Below, one piece after another: positions 56,436-64,000 of a DNA stretch of 64,000 nt (position 1 is its first letter; each line of letters opens with the position of its first letter). The translations under genes and the position numbers were made by a program. The notes under the pieces were generated by a model. It was given only the letters and a program-made list of their open reading frames with translations, did not search any database and was not told the DNA's origin. Source of the DNA: Phlebopus portentosus (lineage: Eukaryota; Basidiomycota; Agaricomycetes; Boletales; Boletinellaceae); NCBI GenBank assembly GCA_037892935.1, contig JAYXKI010000019.1, positions 248,001 through 312,000 of the forward strand. The letters run 5' to 3'.

Positions 56436-57358
56436 CGCCTCGAACTGCGGACTGAGTGAGCAAGTAAGAGGAGGAGAGCAGCAGCGATGAAGGACGAGGG
56501 AGGGCTCGAGAATGAATGTTCTATATATATATATCTCCTCCCCTGTCCAAACTCCGCTCGTCGGAGCTTTTCGTTTTCCTCTCTCATTTGTATGTACGTA
56601 CGGCCAAGAGGTCAAGAAAAAGCTCATCGTGCGCGTAACAAACAAACAAACAAACAAACAAACAAAGGGATCAACGGCTGTGAACGTGAATGTAAATGTG
56701 TAAACCAACCGGAATTGTAAAGATAGTAAAGTTAAGTAAAGCGTAGCAAATACCGACCGACCGACCGACCGACCGCACAGGCACAGGCAGGCAGAAGCAA
56801 GAACCATTTACGATTTGAAGTAAGTATATGTAAGTCATACTTAGGAAGGGGTCAGTCAGTCGGTCGGTATACAATACAGTACACAGTACACAGTACATAT
56901 GCACGTGCACGGTTCTAAGATAAGATAAGATAAGTAAAAACATCAGAGGATATCCAAAGGAAGGAAGAAAGAAAGAGCCCGAGAGCCTAGAAGACGAAAG
57001 CCTTTTGAAAGTCAGATAGGAAAAGATATATATTCTAGGAAACGACAACCCGAACCCGAACCCGAACCTGAGCCTGAGCCTGAGCGAGGCTTAGGTCGGA
57101 CCGAAAGTAGTACAAGTAAGGTGCGAGAATCCAAAAAAGAAGGGGGAGAGAGAAAGGGAGAATAACCGAATGAACGACTTCGACTTCAAAGATAGTGTTA
57201 ACGAGTTTTTGGAGTGTCAGGACGTGATGTGCGATGTACGATGTGTGTCTGAGTGTCGCTGTAATGATGTATCGCGAAGAGAGAATAAGAAAAAGTCGAT
57301 AGTGGGGGGAATACTCCTTTTTTTATGTCCGAGTCCAATTCGGGGGAGGGGGGGGGGG

Positions 57359-57400
57359 GTATATCGTATATCGTATATCGTATATCGTATATCGTATATC
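57359..57400. repeat. (GTATATC)6 heptamer microsatellite
   Basis: Six perfect 7-bp units directly after a run of G residues, about 70 bases beyond the GH105 stop codon. Confidence 0.9.
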
Positions 57401-57469
57401 GTATCGCATCGAGTCCATCCCGTATCCAAGCGCGCACGTCCTCCCGACCTCGATCCAAATCCAAATCCT

Positions 57470-59654
57470 CTAAACACCTACCCCCCACCCAACGCCCACG
57501 CCCAGCACAATCACGCCGATCATCACCCCGAAACCAGGCACGTCCCCCCTCGCGCGCCGCGCGGCGTTCGCACCCACCGCGCCCTCCTGCTCCCAGTCCC
57601 GCCACGCCGCATACATCATCACGACGAACGCCTGCGCCTCGGCGCTCTTCTCCCCCTCCTGACTGAAGGAGTGCGGGTTGACGACGGGCGTGAGCCACCC
57701 CTGCGCGTCGAAGTGCGTCATGTTCGTCAGCGCGTCCGCGTCCACGAAGGACGTGTTCTGCGAGAAGGACGGGTCGGCGGAGAAGGACGCCTCCGGGGCG
57801 GTGGTCGGCGCCCAGAGTGCGCGGCGCACGAACTCGGCCTGGGGGAGGTATCGGTACGTGCTCGTGAGGAGGGCGTGCCGGTACACGGTCGACGCGAGCA
57901 GCGCGGCGGACGCGGCGTCGACGAAGGAGGAGCTGTCGTTTGCGTAGTTGTGGAACATCCCGTCGTCGCGCTGCATCGCGAGTCCGTTCAATCATTAGCC
58001 ATAAGAAGAAGGAAGAAAGTTAGGACTCGAGACTCACCATGTAGGAATACATCCCATCGTGAATCTCGTCCACCCAATTCCTCAGGTCCTTGATCTCGCT
58101 CTTCATCGCGTTGCCGTACTCGCTGTTCTGGATCGTGCCCAGCACTCTCAGCATACCCGCTGCGACCCATCCGTTCCCTGTGCTCCAGAATCCTAGATCC
58201 TCGAAGTCGGAGCCGAGGACGACGTGTTGCCATAACTGATGACTTATCATCATCATCATCGGAGTCGGAGTCGGAGTTAGAGTTGGAGAGGAGGTAGGAG
58301 CGGTAGAGCTTAATCTGGTTGTATGCCTCCTCGACCATGGTCCGGTTGGAGGTGAGCACGCCGTAGTAGGCAAGGAACGGCGGGACCATGTACACAAAAT
58401 CCGACCTAACGAAAATAAAAGTATTCGTATTCATTATTCTCGTGAGAGTCGTCGTTGGGCTTTCACCACGCACCAAAGCTGCACCTGGCTAACCCGATGG
58501 CTCAACGCGCCGTCCTCCGTGCGTGGGACCTTCTCCCACAGATATTCCATCTGCTCATTCGCAGCGCCGTCATAATCCACCCCTGTCACACCCTCCTGGC
58601 CCGTCCAGTTCGCAATCAGCGCCGCGACGCCGTTGCTCGCCGGGTCCGCCGCGCTCCCATCTTCCGGCCAGAACGGTTGCGGACTCGTAAGGTTGGATTG
58701 CGATTGAACAAGGGCTGTTTTGTTCTGTATGACTTGTGTTATGCTGTCGATGACGGGAGAGAGGGAGGAGGGGAGGGACTGGGAGGGCGGGATGAAGGAG
58801 TCGTTGAGGACGCTGAAGGAGGGCGTTGTGAGCTCGATGAGGGCTTCTTGCTGTGTGCCGACTTCCCAGCTGTGTCATTCGAATGAAAGAAAGAAAAGAG
58901 TCAGATTCCTCGAGAGTAGATAAGACGCGCTCGTAACCAGAAAGAGAAATAAGGTTATGAATGTATTAAAACGAAACCCGAGGGACGCGGAGGACGCCAG
59001 CGGGGATCGGCGCGGGAGAGCTCATTACTATATGACGCATCACGATTAACCAAAGCGCTTCTCTTCGCTTGACGGCCGTCGGGAGACGTTAATCGATGTG
59101 GGGACGATGACGTTCAAGGCCGGGAGAAGCGAAACGAAACGGAAAGGGAAAAGAGGGGGAAAGGGCGCATCACGTAACCGACACCTCTAGCTAGCCAGAG
59201 ATGGCACCGACCGAACAGCCAAGCACGTTCCTCGCGCCGCGCGGCGACGTCATCGTCTCGCTCCCCACCAGCTACCGAGAAACTACGCCGTATTCCGATC
59301 CGCGAAACCGAAAAACCGCCACTAGGCATCCAACACAACAAGCACTCCCAAGAACGAGGAAATCGAAACGCGAAATCAAGAGAAACGACACGACACGAAC
59401 ACAGCATGTTGAACTCACCTCTGCAAAGCACTCTCGTTGAGCCGCTGCACGACGATGTCGACCTGCGCGGTCGTCAGGTTCTGCTCCGCGCTCGCACCGG
59501 ATAGGGCGAGTGTGATCGCGAGGGGGGAGAACGAGAACGATGGTCTCGGTCTCGATCTCGGTCTCGGTCTGCGGCGGAGAGTCTGGGTCTGGGCGTGTCG
59601 GCGTTGGCGTTGACGCTGACAGCGAAAGCTAGAAGGGAGGGAGGAGTGCGTCAT
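57470..59654 (-). CDS. GH105-like six-hairpin glycosidase, secreted, with a frameshift
   Basis: Resembles fungal GH105/GH88 unsaturated (rhamno)galacturonyl hydrolases. ATG at 59652-59654 opens an Arg/Gln-rich low-complexity leader followed by a hydrophobic core (FSFSPLAITLALSGASA) and AEQNLTTAQVDIVVQRLNES. Later motifs are WSDFVYMVPPFLAYYGVLTS, GFWSTGNGWVAAGMLRVLGT, RDDGMFHNYANDSSSFVDAA and KSAEAQAFVVMMYAAWRDWE, with a C-terminal hydrophobic tail that could be a GPI or membrane anchor. Introns fit at 58870-59418 (549 nt, ten times the local norm), 58406-58473 and 57971-58037. After SYLLSNSN a (GACTCC)n(GAT)n microsatellite is followed by LWQHVVLGSDFEDLG in another frame, and no GT donor restores it. 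It may be a recent pseudogene or a sequence error. It would act on pectin oligosaccharides with GH28. Present only in block B. Confidence 0.7.
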
Positions 59655-61418
59655 CGTCTACGTCTATGCTCAGTCAGAACCGGAGGAAGGGGGGATCGAG
59701 TCTGGGATATAAGTAAGTGAAGAATATATATATATAAGTATATACTCGCTCTGTGTGTGGTGTTACTTGCTTGGGACGGACGTTCTCAGCTCAGCTTGTT
59801 CTCAGTCACTTGGCGTGGATTATGATTATTATGTTATGAACCCATACGTCATTCGTACATCTGTCTTGTCTCGGACTCATTTCTCAAAACAAAAGAGGAG
59901 AGAACATGAAAGACATAAATATAAGTATGGCCTATCACCACTTCACTTCCCTTCATACGAACTTCCCATATGGGTTATCGTAGCTACCGTAGTTATTTGC
60001 AAAACATAAACAAACAAACAACGGGGATTCTCTTAGCCTAGCCAATTTCTCTTCGAACCGGCCGCCACCACAGTTAGTTCCTAATCCCTTCAGGTTCCTG
60101 ATGATCCCTTAATCAAAGAATGTCTTTTTCTCCGGCGATCCCTATTTGCTGGCGTCATCCTCGAGATTCCGCCCATACCTTACGGCACCTTGGCCCTGTC
60201 GACGCACGCACGTTCCCGGCCCCACCTGCCCATCTACCAGTCGTCATCAATTTGCCGGATTAATGCTCAGCAAATGAATGGATAGATGGCTTGTCATTTG
60301 TATGTACGAAGAAGTCCTGGGCGCTGTCAGTCCAGTGTCACCGTCAGCGTCTGTCTCTAGTCCAGTAGCCAGAATCGCACCGCGCATCCTCTTGTGTTCA
60401 CACCAGGGCCCTTAGGCTCAAATGGGAGCCTTCATCTCACTTCGCGTGATAATCAAACTCACTCATGCCTTCCCCGCCCTCTCACCATCTCGCCCTAGCG
60501 CCGTTCCCTACTAAACTCTCAATGGGGAGGACCAAGAAAAGCAAGCGCGTCGTCTATTGTACATGTACATGTACATGCCCACGGCCTATGATAGCTCACC
60601 ACTGACATCTATTCGCTTGGTCGAGCTACTGGAAAAAAAGGCACGTTAACTGATGAACAGAACAGAACAGAACCAGCCAGCCAGCTAGGCCCGGTTTCAC
60701 TTCAACCTTCTTTTCTCCAGGCAGGTCTTCCCGAATCCCGAGCCCCGAGCGGGATTCTTTCTTGTATAACGCGCATCCTCAAGTACGTAGTAAATATCAA
60801 TATCCCAACCCCGCTAACTTATGTACTCGACGTCTCTCGTACGCGCAAGTATGTGTACATACTTCCCAGTATGAACAAACACCCCTGACTTGCTTCGTTC
60901 GCAGGGGTTGTTCGCGCTCGCATCAAAACGGCCTTATCTTTTCCCAGGTTACTTCGATGCAACTCAATTCACAAAAAAAAAAAGTTTAGATTACATTAAA
61001 TTAAATATTGTAGATGCCTGAAAACCTCCGTTCCCGACTTAAAATTAGAATGAAAGGATGTGGATATATAGGTACAGTAGGACCTGACAGGACCCTAGAC
61101 TTCTTTCAGCTTTTTGTTTTTTTTTCCCTCCTGCCCTTCTCGGAGTGATGCGGGGGTACAGGACCGGGTTTCGTGAGATGGGAGGGAAATGAGGATGCTC
61201 TGGTGTATACCGAGCTGTTCAATCAGTCGAAGAGACAAAGTACAAAGTACGAAGCACAAAGGACGAAGGACGGGATAAGGCGGGAACAGAATTACGAACT
61301 TATCGTTTCGTCAGTTCGGGGAACACTCGAAGAAACGAAGAAACGAAGAACGAAGAGAGAAGAGAGAAGAGAGAAGAACCGCGAGCCCTACTCTATATAT
61401 ATAGTCCAGCGCTTCCGC
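59655..61418. other. Block B right part, no gene
   Basis: Non-coding and homologous to about 48200-50500 minus the transposon. It includes the empty site for the 788-bp element at about 61059-61072. Confidence 0.5.
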
Positions 61419-61970
61419 ATACACTGTTCTCACACGCGTTACCTCCCAAGTCCCGAGTCCGACTCTTTACTGTACACTGTATGTACTGTATAACGCACGC
61501 ATCCCCAAGTACAGTGGTAGTAGTAGTTAGCAGTAAGTAGTAAGTAAGTACAAGTATATCCATCCCAACCCCGCATGTACTGTACTCGACTTTCTCGTAC
61601 GGAAGTAACTCCCTGGCAGTGCATCCCTTGGGGGTAGTTCGACGCATCCCAGTTCGACTGGGCAGAGAATAAGTAGAATGAAAGGGATTAATTACCTCCG
61701 TGTGGACGTGTGGATGTGTAGATAGGACCCGATAGGACCCTAGACTTTTGCAGCTCTTTCCCTCGGGTCGGGCCTGTGGGAAGCACGGGATGCAGAAGAT
61801 GGAAGGGAAGTGAGGGGAGGAAGAACAGAAGGCTTGATGGGATGGGTGCGGCGCTAGTGTATCGACCTGTCGATCAGTTGAGTAAAGAAAGGACGAAGGA
61901 CGAAACAAGGCGATAACAGCCAATAGGTTAGTTCGGGACTTTCGAAGAACGAAGAACGAAGAATGAGCCC
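61419..61970. repeat. Partial third copy of the block tail (block C)
   Basis: Repeats the last roughly 650 bases of block B (about 60720-61390) in degraded form: the cgagtccgactcttt / tataacgcacgcatcccc segment, then gataggaccctagacttt and cgataacag. The end of the duplicated region is therefore present three times in direct orientation (A, B and C). Confidence 0.75.
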
Positions 61971-64000
61971 TAGTGAAAGCAAAGTCCAGCGCTGATGTTT
62001 GCTTCTATATATATATGTAGATATTTACACGTACCGGTATGCATCCGGTATGAGATCGCCCACGGTTTAAGGTTTAAGGTCAGAGAATAGAATAGACCGT
62101 GTGGATATCTCGGATGTGCGTAAGTATCAGTAGAACATACTCCGATTGGTGAGAGTAACGTAACATGAGCGATGCTCGCTCTCGAAGCCTCCATTTGTCC
62201 GAGTCCGGGTGCAGTGTCCTAGACTAGAATTAGAGAGCGGATCTTCCCCACTATTCTCGCTTTGTGCCTCGATCGATTGGGTTGACGGATTTACGTTTCC
62301 TGCCCAAGTTCATTAAGAAGAGTGCACTGTAAGTAATTATAACGCATAGACAAGCCGCTAGGACAGTATTACGTTCGAGTCCATTCACGTGCGCTCTATA
62401 GTGCTTACTGTAAGAAGCGTGGAAGGCGATTATGAAACGCACTCGAGTCGAGTCCGTTTCCGTTTCGCCTTCCGCTTCCCCGCTTCTCTGCGGCCAGAGT
62501 TTCGCTTCCGGGTCAGTCAGAGTAGATACTGTTTCTGAATGGAATAGGTATAGCCAATGAAAGAATGGAGCACACCACTTGCGAATCTTTCGGGTGCCCA
62601 TAGCAAACGAACCAACAATTTGAAGGTCCATCGAGTGAAACGCTTCCTTCGTTCCTTCATTACAGAACGGTTAAACCTACGACTTGCCTTCTTCCCCTTT
62701 CCGACGATGATATTGATATTAATAGCCGACCTTAAGCTTCCAGCACGAGACCGTAGAAGAACGGTCGTATTTTGCTGCGGTACAGTAGAATAGTACACCG
62801 TGAGATTCCCTGATGAAGCTCCTTCTATGTATAGCTGATCGCGACAGCAAGTGAAGGAGATCAATATTATGGATGACGACAGTGCGATGGCCCAACGACT
62901 TATGCCCTTTTCAGTAGCGCAGCGCGACGGATACGAGTCCCTAACCCCTTGCGCTAGATGCAAGGCGCTTCTCCGACGAGCAAGTCTCCGTTTGGTAGAA
63001 TAAGGGCACCCGGGATACATGTAGAAGGCCGGGTATGGCACATAGCACTTCTTCACGAAGTCGCGCAAACTTTCGTTGGGTGCATTGCTGAGGCGGGCAG
63101 CTATTTGTTTGGGCCGAACAAGCCACGTTGGTCACTTCAAAGTAGCTTCCGGTCGGGCGTTTCTTCTAGCTGTGCCATCCGTCCGAGTACCATCAAACAA
63201 ACTCAAGACAGGTCGTTGCATTAGGCGGGCTGAGTGAAATATTCATTAAGAGACCTGCCCGGGGTGATTCAGCCGCGTGCTGAGGTTAGTTATTGGTTAT
63301 TTGCTGTGGTGAACGAGAGAATAGGACAGTCATCCACAGAACGTCAGCCAGTGTGCGTGCGACACGGAAAGGAACTCGAAGCATTTTCTGATTCCATCGC
63401 CACTAAACAGTTCCCTTACGATCCTTTGACTTCAGTCTTGAACCAGCGATATCTCGAGGGAGCATACGCGGGAATGAGATCTGGGTCATTTCTGGACGCT
63501 AGGGAGCTGAGAAGGGGCACTGATACATCCCGTAAGACGACACAACGAGAGGTTTCGCCGTGGGAGGGAGAACTGAACTGTTCAGATCGCAACCCGTGTC
63601 GTGGTTGGAAGCACAGCTCGACTCGGACGTTTCCGAGTCTCGCTCGCAAGCCAAACGCGGTCACGTGGCATTTTCAAGCCACGATCGATCGCGCGATCGC
63701 GATCAGATGGACAACAACCACACAATATACAAGTATGTTTATACTTGTTTACACACCCGAAAGGCAGCAATCGGCCTGCAGGGTATAAAGACTGGGCCGG
63801 AGCCTGCTGCGTTTTGGACCCGTCCTTACTTTACCCTTCCTTTAAGCCCATTCTTTACTCTAGCTTGTAAGCTTTATCTTCACCTTATTCACGAAGGCAA
63901 GTGTACTTTCTTTTGACAATGTGTGCACATGTCCATAGTGGCTGACTGTACCTCTCGTTGACAAGCCTTCTTGCCTGACCTTATGCGCTTCAGCGCTATC
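61971..64000. other. Right-edge region, no gene supported
   Basis: Short ORFs only. Near 63677-63710 there is an alternating cgatcgatcgcgcgatcgcg palindromic stretch, and a TATAAA box at 63784-63789 followed by a pyrimidine-rich leader, so a plus-strand gene may start beyond the window. No splice or protein motif was recognised. Confidence 0.35.

Larger units (their letters stand above)
55349..57469. other. Block B spacer, purine-rich with microsatellites
   Basis: No intact gene. Purine-rich stretches match block A. It contains (CCTAT)9, (AAAC)n at about 56639-56666, (GACC)n at about 56752-56773, a cccgaa/ctgagc hexamer tract at about 57045-57085 and (GTATATC)6. It ends at the 3' end of the GH105 gene. 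Confidence 0.5.
52852..61390. repeat. Large direct segmental duplication, block B
   Basis: Second copy of the 43.3-50.5 kb region, separated from it by the wax synthase gene. It differs by lacking both transposons found in A and by carrying the GH105 gene segment (about 57097-59758). Several microsatellites are longer here, for example (CCTAT)9 versus three units in A. Confidence 0.88.

Noticed and set aside
57045..57085. Telomere-like CCCGAA/CTGAGC repeats
   Set aside because: The hexamers do not match the common fungal TTAGGG/CCCTAA unit, are few and switch sequence mid-tract; a simple microsatellite is sufficient.
57359..57400. CRISPR- or satellite-like array at the heptamer tract
   Set aside because: It is a pure (GTATATC)6 microsatellite with no spacers, in a eukaryotic genome.
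63677..63710. cgatcgatcgcgcgatcgcg palindrome as a possible origin or operator
   Set aside because: Short, isolated and without a neighbouring gene in the window; no basis for a function.

Overview
The window is nuclear DNA of a filamentous basidiomycete, most likely a wood- or litter-decaying Agaricomycete. Introns are short (41-74 nt, GT..AG) and dense. The genes are typical of a mushroom-forming saprotroph: two secreted GH7 cellobiohydrolases, an orphan CBM1 protein, GH28 and GH105-like pectin enzymes, tandem secreted berberine-bridge-like (BBE) flavoenzymes, a TPR-CHAT protein, an HMG-box protein and a fungal wax synthase. MEF1 and SEC13 are the housekeeping anchors. No prokaryotic, organellar or viral signal was seen.

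Layout. 1-157: 5' end of a secreted protein running off the left edge. 0.58-10.16 kb (-): four BBE genes made by a roughly 4.6-kb tandem segmental duplication; one is a truncated, frameshifted relic. 10.7-12.2 kb: an HMG-box gene between two 122-bp direct repeats. 12.6-16.6 kb (-): two members of a basidiomycete family with low-complexity and coiled-coil regions, the second ending in a J-like HPD region. 18.4-20.9 kb (-): mitochondrial EF-G1. 21.6-29.5 kb: two GH7 genes in head-to-head orientation around SEC13 and a CBM1 gene without a catalytic domain. 29.9-30.5 kb: small single-pass membrane protein candidate. 32.0-35.9 kb: inverted GH28 rhamnogalacturonase pair, + copy dead and - copy intact. 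37.6-41.9 kb: heavily mutated TPR-CHAT pseudogene. 42.6-61.4 kb: a second large direct duplication (block A about 43.3-50.5 kb, block B about 52.85-61.4 kb, partial third tail 61.4-62.0 kb) around an intact wax synthase gene at 50.9-52.3 kb.

Comparing A and B works as an internal outgroup. It shows two non-autonomous transposons in A with clean empty sites in B: a hAT-like MITE with an 8-bp target duplication and a second element with a TA or TATA target duplication. It also shows a 2.66-kb GH105 gene segment present only in B, with a 3-bp microhomology at the junction, and one-base or microsatellite-associated frameshifts in the family genes.

The intact enzymes fit extracellular plant cell-wall breakdown: GH7 on cellulose, GH28 (and possibly GH105) on rhamnogalacturonan-I, and BBE-type oxidases on carbohydrates or small molecules. 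The dominant theme is birth and death of genes by local duplication. All intron, frame and repeat statements come from reading the sequence by eye; family names rest on recognised motifs, not database searches.
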